DNA of 64,000 nucleotides from Dactylorhiza incarnata (taxonomy: Eukaryota; Streptophyta; Magnoliopsida; Asparagales; Orchidaceae): NCBI GenBank assembly GCA_033032865.1, contig JAWHQI010000028.1:9691001-9755000 (forward strand), read 5' to 3'. The position numbers and the translations under genes are program-made. The notes beneath the pieces were generated by a model. That model was not told the DNA's origin and did no database searches. It was given only the letters and a program-made list of their open reading frames with translations. Each line of letters opens with the position of its first letter. The stretch's first letter is position 1. Positions 11,853 to 22,753 of this stretch are shown piece after piece.

Positions 11853-14800
11853 TGTAAGACCCTATTTTTTTTTCTTTTAAAACACTGGGTCTTAGGACCA
11901 GAACCGCCGTTTTGCGGTGACACCCTCGCTCGGGAAGGTCGCCACAACAAAACGCTGATCCTGCCGGCCAAATCGATAACAAAGAAGCAAGAAAGAGAAA
12001 CTAACAAGATGCCAAGTCCACATCACATAGAAAAGTAAATCATCATATAAAGGATGTCCACATAAACATAACTAAAATAAAAGTAGAGATAGCAAGGGCT
12101 CCTGCCCGATACATCAAAGCCTCACTACAATTTCACTCGCGGAAGCAAATCAACTAGAACTAATAAGCCACTCACGGATCCTGTCATCGGTGCTCCCATG
12201 CTTGACTGCCCCGCCTCCATCTGCACCGGCCTCTGCTGCTGCTCCATCTCCGCGGTCTCCTAAAATTATATAAAAATTACCAGAGGTCTAAAATATGATT
12301 AAAAAGATACTACCAAAGTTTCATCATCATCCAAGACCATTTAAGCATGTAATTATCTCTTATAAGGAATTTCTCTAAAGGGATTATGACCTAATTCAAA
12401 GGGAATAATTGTTCCTAAAATTCTTATAAAATTACCTAGGGCCTAATTACCCCCTATGAACTTATACACCAAGTTTCATAACCATTCAAGGACATTTGAC
12501 CCCATGTCCTTCACAAGGTCTTATATGCACACCTAGGGCTAAAACTAGGGCCCTAGGGCATAACCACCTCCACACCACCCCATATCACTCATGGAGGTGT
12601 CTTAGGTGACCCTAAACCAGTGACCAAGGCTTCACTTCATGGTGATGAATTTTGACCACCACACACCAAGATAAACACCATGCCCTAATTTTGACCCAAC
12701 TTGACCTAACTTGGGTTGAAAAATTACCCAACCAAAATAGTCCTAATTGGGCTAAGATTTTTAGCAAGGTCATAACATAATCCTAAGGGGAACCCAACAA
12801 AATTTGGAGGGCATTGGAGGTCATTTGACCCAATAATCAATTACTAAATGATTTATGAAATTATTACAAAAACCTTAGAAAAATGTTCTCCTAAAAATCC
12901 CATCTTTGGGTATGTTGTGAGGGTGTATGTAACTAGCCTAGGTTTTAAATATCAAGACCATAACATCTACCAATAAAAAGATATTAAAGAAATGGTTGCT
13001 GCCCTTCCTTAGGGACCAGTCCAACCATTTTGGCTCTACAAGGAGCTACATTGCTCCTTTTGGGCTGAATTTTTTTTTTAAATTAAAGTAGACTCTAAGT
13101 GCTACAAATTTGTTGTTGTCCACGTTTTCATCAGAGGTGATCTAGTATTTTTAATAATTAAATTAAACTACAGCATAAAGTGTGACAGAAATTGACAGAA
13201 ACATTTAATTATATAACTGATTCTGCGTTCGACGAATAAAAAACTGCGCTCGACGAAAGCAGAACAAATCTGCCTTCGACGAAATCTAACCTGCGCTCGA
13301 CGAAATCAGAATAAATCTATGTTCGATGAATGCAATTCTGCGCTCGACGAAATCTATTCTGTTCGGCGAAATCATAACTAAACTGCGTTCGACGAAATGT
13401 GTACAACGTTCGACTAAAACATATATAAACTGTGTTCGTTTAAACATATATAAACTGCATTCGACTAAACATATATAAACTGCATTCGACAAAAATAGTT
13501 CTTCATTCGACGAACATCGCTGCTTCAGTTCTATGAAATCCAATCTTCAGCCGGTTCGGCTAACGATCTCTCCGTTCGACGAACTCCAATCCCGTTCGTC
13601 GAACTCAACTTCAGTTCGACGAACCACAGATCTCGTTCCATGAACTCAACTTCGTTCGATGAATCGCGGAACAATCGAACGGCTGCCCTTCATCGTCCCC
13701 AATCTCTGGACGGCTCGCGACAGCCCATCCTGGGCTTCCTTGCGGGGCGATTTCCCGGCCATATACGCCTCTTTCCGGCAAGCCAATGCTACCACCACCT
13801 CCGTTGACGTGGTGGCTGGCGATAGGAGGTGGTTGGCCGACCGAAGGTGGTCGGATCTGGGTTTTAGAGGAGGGGAAATAGGGCTCGTAATGAACCTTTT
13901 CGGAAGCGCAATCCGAGCCCAATTGAGCTTGGATCAAGCCCCAAACTATCAAAGGATCTAGCACTAGGGGAGAGGTGGCGGATCGGACATGTGTGGGGGC
14001 TTGGTGGCGTGAATTTCGGCGAGTTGCCATTGACGTTGCTGGAGCTTTCAGTTCCATGTCAATCTAGGCTTCTTCTGCACGATTCTCACTGGAAGGTTGG
14101 GGGTTCTCTTCCTCTCTGAGCACTGAAGGAAATGGGGTGTTTCAATTCGGGCTTGGATGGTTTTATTCCTGAAAGCCATTAATGGCCATTAACATAGATT
14201 TCGGTTACTTATAATTCTCCATTAATCCAGCCCCCAGGCCATAGAAACTCCAGAATTTGTTTGTAACTGAAGGGGGGAGGTGAATGCTCATCAATTGGGG
14301 AGGGATTGAAGGATCAATTGCATTCAATCTCCATGAATGCTCTCTTTCTCTCTCCAATTTGGGGGAAACCTCCAATTTCTCTCTCCTAATCACCAATTAC
14401 AGAAATTAAGTGGTAATTTCAGTAATTACCAGGCCCACTAGATGGTGGACCACTTTAGTTGGGCCTAGCCCAAATGGATTGGGTCCAAATTGGACAAATT
14501 AGGTTATTTTGACCTAAATTAAGGCAAGTTTGACTTTGGTCAAATTGACCACTTGGGTTGCCCCCAATGGGTACCTTAGGCTCCTTTGGCTTCCCTGAAG
14601 GGTTAGGAAGGTCTAGGTAGGGTCAATTTGGCAAAGTGGAGGTGAATTGCCCCTTTTTAGGGCACTTTGACCAAATTAGGGCCTAGGGTAAATTGGTCAA
14701 ATTGCAAGTCCCATGATGGGGATTTTTTGTCCATTAGGTTCCTCGTATCCCTATTAGGGTAGTGGTAAGATCAATTTGGCATGGTGGAGGCCAATTGACC

Positions 14801-15115
14801 CTAATTGAGTTAGTTTGACCAATTCAGGGTTAAGGTTGACTTCGGTCTAATTGGCCTCTTTATTTGACCCCAATGGGTCTTTGGTGCTCCAAGAGGTCAC
14901 CTAATGGGTTAGGGATGCTATGGTGGGGTCAGGGTTCAAGGTGGGTCCCCTAAATCCAATCCTAGGCTTGGTATCTGAAAATCGCTATTTGCAGACCACC
15001 TTGGTTTTCTCCTTCTCACCTAAGTTCACATGGTCTTGAGCTCTTCCTAGGGTTTTGTCATGACCTAGTCATGACAAAACCAACTTATGGGTCTAGTTGT
15101 TTGGGGGATGTTACA
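11853..15115 (-). repeat. 5' LTR of chromovirus A (about 3.26 kb)
   Basis: On the element strand it begins TGTAACATCCCCC at 15115 and ends GGGTCTTACA at 11853. The first 1042 bases match the 3' LTR. No gene is supported inside; the 148-codon minus frame at 14057-13611 is GC-rich chance sequence without family features. A motif array lies at 13215-13680. The boundary at 11853 is inferred from the TG and the adjoining integrase. Confidence 0.75.
13215..13680 (-). repeat. CGCTCGACGAA motif array in LTR A
   Basis: About 20 irregular copies, on the plus strand written CTGCGCTCGACGAAA, CTGCGTTCGACGAAA or GTTCGACTAAAC, with spacers of 10-30 bases. It shares the exact 14-mer CTGCGTTCGACGAA with the S1 and E LTRs. 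Confidence 0.9.
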
Positions 15116-15136
15116 TACGAAAGGTCGCAAACAGCT

Positions 15137-15766
15137 TTAAGATAATAAACGAAAATCTAAACTTTCCGTACCTGCCGTCACATCGGGTTGACGAAATGTC
15201 TCTTGCTGCCCAAGGGCAGAATCACTAGGCTGCACCGGAGGAAAGCATGAAGCACTCGACTCCACTAATTTTCCCTTTTCCGCATAACTAAGACTGGAAC
15301 ACACCGACTGTTCCAGCCCCTGCTCTAACTCGGCTCTACCCTCGGAACAAAACCGAGCGATGTGGCCCACCTTGCCACACTTAAAGCACGACATGGGTCC
15401 CTTCGAGCGGATCTCCCCAGAAGCTGCACCGCTTTTCTCACTAGGCTTATAGGAATGAAATCTTTTCCTTCCTCGGCTTCCCTTCGATTTCCACTGCGAT
15501 TTGGAAGGTTTCCGTTCACCTCGCTCTGCTCCAACGTCCTTTCGACTCTGGGCTTGGTAAGAATATCTCTCCAACGCTCTAGGAACTGTCAATTCTTGAG
15601 CTCCATCTAGTGTGACAGGCGTCTCAACCGACGACATTCTCACCGCTAGAGCTGACACCAAAGCTTCTGCTAGCATACGACAGAAATCAGCCGGGGATAT
15701 GCCCATAATCATGAGGCCCGGAGCAGTAGCACTGCTCCCCGAAGGCTCCTCTTGCCTTCTCGACAT
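15137..15766 (-). pseudogene. gag: Chromovirus B gag C-terminal half with zinc knuckle
   Basis: This 209-codon minus-strand frame ends in a retroviral CCHC knuckle CFKCGKVGHIARFC (about residues 125-138), preceded by a basic stretch rich in KSQWKSKGSRGRKR. This is the nucleocapsid part of a chromoviral Gag, which binds and packages element RNA. The N-terminus is MSRRQEEPSGSS, only about 170 bases from the primer site. The usual capsid core between N-terminus and knuckle is very short, so an internal loss is likely. The frame stops near 15137 and chromovirus A interrupts just beyond. Confidence 0.8.
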
Positions 15767-15932
15767 CCCTGCATTGTCGCCAACATCCTAGCATTAGCAA
15801 AAAAACAAACTAATCAAGCTCTATTCGCGAGACTCAAACACAGGGATACTCATGATCCCGCACAATACTCCTATGTGGACAACCTCTTTACGCGATCCGA
15901 ATACACTAGACCTCGCAAGAATACTTAACCTA

Positions 15933-15944
15933 GCTCTGATACCA
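15933..15944 (-). other. Primer binding site of B (tRNA-iMet)
   Basis: The minus strand reads TGGTATCAGAGC, a perfect 12-base match to the complement of the plant initiator tRNA 3' end, three bases after the LTR end. Confidence 0.93.
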
Positions 15945-15947
15945 AAT

Positions 15948-17968
15948 TGTACCACCTCCCTTATAATGACCATATAATATGGGTCCGGCCGGGACCCCAT
16001 AGCATATAACCGCCACAGCTTCGGTATTATAAGATGATTTAAACTACCCAACTCAAAACTCAGATAAAACAGCTGAAACATTAACTAAGAAACACAGAGA
16101 TTGTCCACGACTACATAGGAGTAAAACTGGCCTTAAGGCCTTACAAAACCAGTGTCCAAGTCATCAAACGTTCAACACCAAAAATGAAATCCCAAAAAGA
16201 GGGGAAAACAAGTTTCCCAAAGCTACCTCGACATGCAAGCAGGAACATCAAAATAAAAGTACAAAATTGCAGGAAAACAAAAGTAAACACTTCATGAGGC
16301 TTAGGCCTTTTTGGTCGGCGAGCTAGGTCCAGCCTGTGATCCTTGCCCTGCATCCAAATCACAAAGAGTGGTAAACGAGGGTCAGCTATGGCTGACCACA
16401 AACGGTGTAACAACATCCCTCCTTCCGGCCGTCCTAGCGGACCCCGGGGAACTACTTCACCCTGCAAGACAGCACTTCGTATTCAAATGTACATAAAGAA
16501 AAGCAACATAAACAACAGGCATGAGTGTCACAAGCATCATCCACGTTTCTCTGTTGAGTAGATAATAAAGGGGCCTACCAATGCAATATGAATGCAAACC
16601 CGGGTTTCACCCAAGGCACCCTAATGCGTATGAGTCTAACACATCATCATACATCATCCATCACATCACAACCATTGGGTACTCATCATTTCCCCCAAAG
16701 GGCATTGTAGCCCAAGGCCATCAATCATCACATCAAGCATCAACGATGCTAGGCACTCGTGCCTGGACCCCACCCGCACATGGCTCCTAGCGCCATCGGG
16801 CTTGTCCTCATTCCAAGACGTTCTCATTCACAGATGTTCTCATCAATTTAACTATAATCCACACAGAAGGGGGGACTTGTCTTGCCGGGACACCCTCCAC
16901 ACATGACTTGCAATATCACGGGCGGGCCAGCCGACCACAAGGCAATTCCGCGCCTTAACAATACAAACAGACATCACAAGCCATAACTCACGCACAATAT
17001 TTCCCCGCCCACAAACCAACATTCGTTCTCATACAAAATTACAAGGGCATCACAACAACATTTTTGCCGTAATTGGATTTCTAGTAAAATCCCTAAAATG
17101 CGCGTCAAACAACATCACCGAATCAAACCAACAGTCGTGATTCTGGCTTCAACCACAATTCCTAATCGCTAACGGAGCAGATCTCTAATGTTAAATCATG
17201 TCGGGGATGGACTCAATCAACCCGATGGTTCCTCTTGAACTGAGGTGACCCGGATCCCTCTCAATCGACGGATCCGATGCCAAAATGCAGAAAAAAGAGG
17301 AAAAAGGGATGCCATGCACGCATCCTAAAGACCAGGAGGAGAAATGTCGTTACCTTAAGAGATCTCTTCCTAGCCATGGGAAACTTGAAAAGAAGGGAGG
17401 AGAAGAAGTGCCTCGGCGTCCTCTACGCGCTGCCGGTCTCGGATCGGCGAACGGAGCTCCGAAGCTCCAACAATGGCGGAATCTAGCTCTCTTCCTCCTC
17501 CAAACCCTCTCCCTCTCTCTCTAGCCCTCAAAGCCAAAAGAAAACAAATGAAGAATGGAAACCTTCTCAACCCTACTTAGGGTTCTCCCACGAACCCCTT
17601 ATAGCCGTCCGATCAAGATCTAAACCAAACGAACGTGCAGATTTAGCTATTTATGGATATGGTTCCGTCAGCTACCGCGCGGCGGTAGCACTACCATGCC
17701 GCGCTAACTCTGTAAACACGCTTGCCGTCTCAGCGGCTCTGAACGAAGAAGACCTAACGCTAGCGGTAGGGCTACCGCTCCGCGCTAGCGTTAGATCTCG
17801 TTTTCCACTTTCTAGCCACTTTCTACCGCGCCGCACTAGCACTACCATGCCGCGCTAGTGCCTTAACGAAATTGCTCTCAGTCGGCGCCACATCGATTTA
17901 GCTACCGCCGGCGGTAGAACCTACCATCCGGCGTTAGCTCGCAGAACAGCAAAAACTGGGGTGTTACA
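15948..17968 (-). repeat. 5' LTR of chromovirus B (2021 bp)
   Basis: On the element strand it runs from TGTAACACCCCAG (17968) to GGTGGTACA (15948). A TATA-like ATAAATAG lies at 17654-17647. Between the LTR start and this box is the palindromic array at 17671-17940. The remainder (15960-17600) is non-coding LTR sequence; short frames in it are not supported. Confidence 0.88.
17671..17940 (-). repeat. CTACCGC/GCGGTAG palindrome array in LTR B
   Basis: Includes the perfect inverted repeat GCTACCGC-GCG-GCGGTAGC (17671-17689) and several relatives (GCTAGCGGTAGGGCTACCGC, GCGCTAGCG, GCGGTAGAACCTACC). All lie upstream of the TATA-like box on the element strand. Confidence 0.88.
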
Positions 17969-19804
17969 TGGAGAACCTTCCCGGGTCATTCAATTTGGGC
18001 GACAATTTGTTAAGTAGGACAGCCGAGCATTCCGCATTAAGTGAAACACGCGAAATACCCTCGAGCTTCTTTTTATTAGAAAGGAGCTCTTTAAGATATT
18101 TCGCGTATTTCGGCATCTGAGAGAGTGCCTCGCAGAAGGGGACGTTAATTTGAATTTATTTTTAAAATACTTAAAAAAATTATAATGTTCATCCTCCTTC
18201 TCTTTATTAATTTTCGAGGGGAAAGGAATTTGCGGGGTCGAAATGATCGGCGCAATTGGAAAATCAAAATTTTTTTGTTTAATCGGAGGAGAGGGTGGAG
18301 GGGTCGGAGTCAAAATATGTACCTTAGGCTCAACCCGCGATGAGGAGGCGACCTCCTTGCCGCTTCAAAGGGTTTAAGCGTGGGCATTTTCACGCGGGTT
18401 CGGCTCCGTGTTCCCTGGCAGTGCTCCAAGTGGCCGCTCGGAGACCATTTTCGCAAGTTGTCCAACCTGCATTTCCAAATTTTTTAGCGATCCGGTTATA
18501 TTCCGGATATTTATTTCGTTGGACGTTACGTATTTTGCGAAAACTTCCTCGAGCGGGGAAGGATTTGCAGGAGGAGGAGGTTGATACCCCTGCTGAAGTC
18601 CTTGGGGGAACCCTTGCGGATAGCCTTGGGGACCCGCATTTGGGGCGCGTTGCGCATTATTAGGGTTGCTCCAGGAGAAGTTCGGGTGATTCCTCCAACC
18701 CGGATTATAGTTATTACTATAAGGATTGTTATTAGGGTTGAAGAGGGGCCCGAACCAGATTGCCTAGGTAATCCACCGTCTCCTCGATTAAATTATCACT
18801 ATTATTATTATAATTATTATAATTATTATTATTATTATTATTGGCATTATTATTAGCGGCACTCGCCCACGCCGGAGTGGAGGAGGAAGCAGTCATCTCT
18901 GCCACTTGCTTACTTAGCCGCTCTACCTGTGAGGCTAAGTGAGAAGTGGCATCCACTTCATAAATTCCATCCGGTTTAGAAGGACGCGCCCTGGGCACAT
19001 TCCATTGGTAGGCGTTCATGGCCATTCCCTCGAACAATTCTTGGCACTCTTTCGGGGTTTTGTTGTTTAACGTTCCCCCGGGGGCCGAATCGATCACTTG
19101 TCGAGTTTGGAAATTAAACCGTTATAGAATGTCTGGACCTGTAGCCAGGGTGGTAGCGCGTGATGAGGACACCTACGCAAGCAATCTTTAAAACGTTCCC
19201 AAGTCTCGTAAAGAGACTCGGAATCGAATTGTATAAAGGAGGCTATATCTGTGCGCAGCTTTGCGGTTTTTGACGGAGGAAAGTATTTCGTTAAGAACTT
19301 TTCCGTCAACTCGGACCACGTGGTTATGGCCCCTCTCGGAAGAGAAGTTAACCACGACTTAGCCTTCGTCCGCAAAGAGAATGGAAATAAACGCAAGCGA
19401 ATGACGTCATCGCTGACGCCATTAATTTTAAACGTATCCTATATTTCTAAAAAGTTTTGGAGGTGAAGGCTAGGGTCCTCATCTTGCAAGCCGTCAAATT
19501 GAACTGACTGCTGTACCATCTGGATAGTGCTGGATTTTATTTCAAAATTATTATTAGCAATAACTAGGCGAGTGACACTCGACCCAGTATCTTCCAAATT
19601 CGGCCTGGCATAGTAGGCCATGGTCCGTTGAGGGGCCGCATTTGGAGGGGGCTCTGCCATAATATCTGATATAGTATCGCTGACTAACTCTTCAGGATCT
19701 TCTGGATGATTTTGGTCGCGAGATCGGCGGCGCTCGCGAAGAGTGCGCTCTATTTCGGGATCAAAAGCTAATTCTGGATTATCCGAAGAGCTTTCTCGGG
19801 TCAT
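17969..19804 (-). pseudogene. gag: Athila E gag and start of protease
   Basis: Gag starts at ATG 19804-19802 (MTRESSSDNPELAFDPEIERTLRE), nearly the same opening as F gag. A conserved capsid block follows: FDGLQDEDPSLHLQNFLE, then LFPFSLRTKAKSWL and EKFLTKYFPPSKTAKL. A stop lies at about 19439 within this block. Near 19094 the frame changes and continues with ELFEGMAMNAYQWN and a coiled segment HLASQVERLSKQVAEM. An asparagine run from a trinucleotide repeat (18793-18850) follows. Homology with the pre-protease region of F (DPGRFS) reaches the B junction. Gag forms the particle; this copy is disrupted by stop, frameshift and insertion. Confidence 0.88.
18793..18850 (-). repeat. ATT/AAT trinucleotide tract encoding an Asn run in E gag
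   Basis: Tandem TTA/ATT units on the plus strand encode asparagines on the minus strand. The equivalent place in F (about 31888-31900) has only a short run. Confidence 0.85.
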
Positions 19805-20230
19805 GTACTTTTATATATATAAGAAAAAATTTTGTAAAATATTTTTTTAGGGTTTTTAGTGTTTTTTGAATGAAAATATAAACAAAGAAAAATGAAAACA
19901 GGAAGGAGGAAGGATATATTTTTTTATATATATATTTTTGTGATTTTTAGGGTTTTTTAGAAAAAGAGAGATAAACTTATAATATTCTAAATATTTTAAT
20001 TTTTTTAGAGCGTTTTTTTAGGTGAAACGGTATATACGAGAAAAAGGCATAATAATAGTAAAGAGAAAATGATATATTCACAAAGTTATATTATTTATCT
20101 ATATATATTTTTTTGTAATAATTTTTAAGCTTTTTTTTAAGTGAAAGGAAAAAAAAGAGAAAATGATATTTATATATATAAGATAAAATTAATAGCAATT
20201 CCCTGTTTCAAAATAACAACACGAAAAATT

Positions 20231-20247
20231 CCCCGGCAACCGCGCCA
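20231..20247 (-). other. Primer binding site of E (tRNA-Asp)
   Basis: The minus strand reads TGGCGCGGTTGCCGGGG, one mismatch from the tRNA-Asp complement TGGCGCCGTTGCCGGGG used by Athila elements, six bases inside the LTR edge. Confidence 0.9.
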
Positions 20248-20734
20248 AAAACTTGATGGGTAGAATTAAATTCCTGCGGAGCCTGGGTTCGGTTAGATTC
20301 CGGCGGCCGTTTTCGAGGAGTCCGGCGAGCACTCTTACTTCGAGGAGCTAAATCGTTATCCCACCTGTCGAGGTGATGGAAGTAACGGTCGCTCCCGCTT
20401 TCGGAATATCGGGGGAAGCACCGCGGCGACGGGGCCGAAATTATTTTTTGGTTAATTAATTTTTATAAAAAGGTCTCTCGCAGAGTTTTTGAAAGTAATT
20501 TATCCAACTTTTCTTGCGATAAAGGCAAGTGCACCTTTTCGTTTATAGGACATGATATAATTTTTTAGAAAATGATATCACGGTCTTATTTATCCGAGGC
20601 CGTATTGATTATCTCTACTTTGGGGATGTGCTATTATATTATTGAAAAGACGAGTGATTGCAGTAATTCTAAAAAGCAGAAACGACGATAATCGCGGGCT
20701 TGGTGTATATTTAGCAAAAACCAAGAAACGCGAT

Positions 20735-21085
20735 AAAAAGCAGAAAATCTAAGTTATGAAAGCAGTAAATAGAGCAGAAAATCTAAACTATGAAAGCGGT
20801 AAATAATGCAGAAAATCTATGCTATGAAAGCGATAATAATGCGGAAAATCTAGCTATGAAAGCGGTAAATAATGCAGAAAATCTAGCTATGAAAGCGGTA
20901 AATAATGCAGAAAATCTAAGCTATGAAAGCGATAAAACTAGCTATGAAGGCGGTAAATCTAATTATGAAAGCGATAAAAGCTATGCTATGAAAGCGGTAA
21001 ATCTATGTAATGAAAGCGAGAAAAGCTATGCTAAAAAAGGAGAACAACTATGCTATGAAAAAGGAGAACAGCTATGCTGGAGAAA
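20735..21085 (-). repeat. Tandem repeat of about 30-36 bp in LTR E
   Basis: Units of the type GCTATGAAAGCGGTAAATAA followed by TGCAGAAAATCTA, about ten copies and shortening toward the right. They lie downstream of the TATA box on the element strand, so would be transcribed. Confidence 0.88.
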
Positions 21086-21246
21086 ACAGTATTTTCATTA
21101 AGCAAAAGGAAATATTACAATCCTAAGAGAGAGAAAGAGTTGAACAAAGAGAGAGAAAATTATAAAAATTAAAACAACACAAAAATGGATCACAAATCCC
21201 AAAAAAACATCAGAATTTGTGAACCCCCAGCCATCAGCCGCCCCCT

Positions 21247-21255
21247 CTATTTATA
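21247..21255 (-). promoter_or_regulatory. TATA box of LTR E
   Basis: The minus strand reads TATAAATAG followed by AGGGGGC. The F LTR has TATAAATAGAGGGGC at the equivalent place. Confidence 0.75.
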
Positions 21256-21420
21256 GTCAAAATTGAGTTGCATTTAGCAAAAAAGAAATAGCAGCTAGCG
21301 GTTATAGAAGAGGCGTGTTTGACTTGAGCAGGTTGGCAAGTTTGACTTGAGCACTGGTGGGGTGCGGATAGAAGCTGGCTGATTCTAAAAGGAGAGTGCT
21401 GGCGGGTTGGCTGAGAGGGA

Positions 21421-21905
21421 TTCGTCGAACGCCTGGAGAGGGATTCATCGAACGCAGAGAGATTCGTCGAACGCAGAGAGAGATTCGTCGAATGCAGGGC
21501 GGCGCAGCTCGGGGAGAGTTTGTCGAACGCAGCTCGGGGAGAGTTCGTCGAACGCAGAGAGATTCGTTGAATGCAGGGAGGCTTTCGTCGAACGCAGCTC
21601 CGGTAGAGTTCGTCGAATGTAGCTCGAGGTGAGTTCGTAGAACAAAGAGAGATTCGGCGAATGCAGGGCGGCTTTCATCAAATGCAGGTTGGGGAGAGTT
21701 CGTCGAACGCAGCTCAGGGAGAGTTCGTCAAACGCAGCTCGGGGAGAGTTCGTCGAACGCATCTCGGGGAGAGTTCGTCGAACGCAGCTCGGGGAGAGTT
21801 CGTCGAACGCAGCTCGGGGGGAGTTCGTGGAATGAAGGGCGTCTTTTGTTGAACGCAGCTCGGGGAGAGTTCGTCGAACGCAGCTTGACTTTCGTCGAAC
21901 TCCTG
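21421..21905 (-). repeat. TTCGTCGAACGCAG motif array in LTR E
   Basis: About 21 copies of TTCGTCGAACGCAG with spacers such as CTCGGGGAGAG, period about 25-33 bases, immediately upstream of the TATA box on the element strand. Several copies are decayed at CpG (TTCATCAAA, TTCGTTGAATG). Confidence 0.93.
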
Positions 21906-22320
21906 CAGTCATATATATATTTATTATTATTTATTATATATACATATATATATATACATATATATTTCATTATATTTATAATATATACATTATTATTACT
22001 ATGTTATTATTATACTATACTTCTATATTATTATATATATATAAATATTCACAGAATTTTTATATTAATACATATTCAATAACTAACTTAATTATATTCA
22101 ATAAATATTTACATATATATTTAAATACTTTATATATATATTTAAATACTTTATATATATATATACATACTTAAATAGTTCCTTTTTACATATAAATGTA
22201 TAAATATAAAAATTAGCTAAAACAAATTATTTATTCAATAATTTATATTAAATATGTACAATATTACCCAAAATTATGCTAAAAACTAAAATAAAAATAT
22301 GCATAATTTACTATTCATCA

Positions 22321-22753
22321 CCAGTCCCATGGATGTCCATTAGCTCATTTTTTCTTTTTCATTACATGCGATAATATGTAGTATGGGATGAATAAGATCG
22401 CATATGTATGCCGCTCATAGCATGCATTAAGGCCTTTTAGATTGCATAGCACAACATGCACATCATAACATAGCATTAGCACACGTGTCAAGTTAAAGAC
22501 ATATACGATAACGCTCGTACACACATGATTTGAAATAAAATTTTGGCATCCATGCATTCATATTATATGCACAAGAGTCAATAGGATGATGGTATATCAT
22601 CCTAGGTTAAGCATAACATCATTTCATGAATTCCCAAAGCAAGGTAATAGCAAGAGCAAGTATCTACATTTTTCCGATCTGTATCGAGTTAGGAAATTCT
22701 AGTTTGCTAGCTGTTGCGCCTTAAGCTAGGTGTATTGAGGTGTTCGTTCATAA
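22321..22753 (+). other. Unassigned stretch between Athila E and chromovirus G
   Basis: It contains repeated ATGCAT-type words (catagcatgcatt, catgcattcat) as often seen near the ends of chromoviral LTRs, but no primer site or LTR edge could be fixed. No gene is seen. Confidence 0.4.

Larger units (their letters stand above)
1..15115 (-). mobile_element. Chromovirus A (Ty3/gypsy, Tekay/Del-like), internally deleted and split by S1
   Basis: Read on the minus strand from right to left, it has a 5' LTR (15115 to 11853), then directly an integrase core (11852 to 11318), the S1 insertion, the integrase C-terminus with chromodomain (1799 to 1145), and the start of the 3' LTR (1042 to beyond the window edge). 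Positions 1-1042 match 14074-15115 at roughly 95% by eye, which pairs the two LTRs. No primer site, gag, protease or reverse transcriptase lies between the 5' LTR and the integrase, so a large internal deletion is inferred. It sits inside the gag of chromovirus B. Family assignment rests on the chromodomain-bearing pol end and the TGTAACATCC LTR start. Confidence 0.8.
15116..17968 (-). mobile_element. Chromovirus B (Ty3/gypsy), 5' part only in the window
   Basis: On the minus strand: LTR 17968-15948, exact iMet primer site 15944-15933, then gag 15766-15137, cut by A at 15115. The rest of B should lie left of the window, beyond A's 3' LTR. B itself interrupts the gag-protease region of Athila E at 17969. 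Its LTR sequence differs from that of A, so A and B are separate families. Confidence 0.85.
17969..22320 (-). mobile_element. Athila element E (Ty3/gypsy), 5' part
   Basis: On the minus strand: LTR 22320-20254, tRNA-Asp primer site, leader, then gag and the start of protease, cut at 17969 by B. The same genes, in the same order, occur on the plus strand in Athila F (30944 onward), with matching blocks throughout. E is the outermost host of the nest. Its 3' half should lie left of the window. Confidence 0.9.
20254..22320 (-). repeat. 5' LTR of Athila E (2067 bp)
   Basis: On the element strand it begins TGATGAATAGTAAATTATGC (22320), matching the start of the F LTR, and ends CTACCCATCA (20254). 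It holds an AT-rich start (21908-22320), the TTCGTCGAA array (21421-21905), a TATA box (21255-21247) and a tandem repeat (20735-21085). No gene is supported. Confidence 0.9.

Noticed and set aside
13611..14057. A 148-codon minus-strand frame in LTR A
   Set aside because: It is GC-rich LTR sequence without domain. The plus strand is equally open over much of it.
21421..21905. CRISPR-like array
   Set aside because: Spacers are near-identical and of uneven length, no cas gene exists and the setting is a plant LTR.
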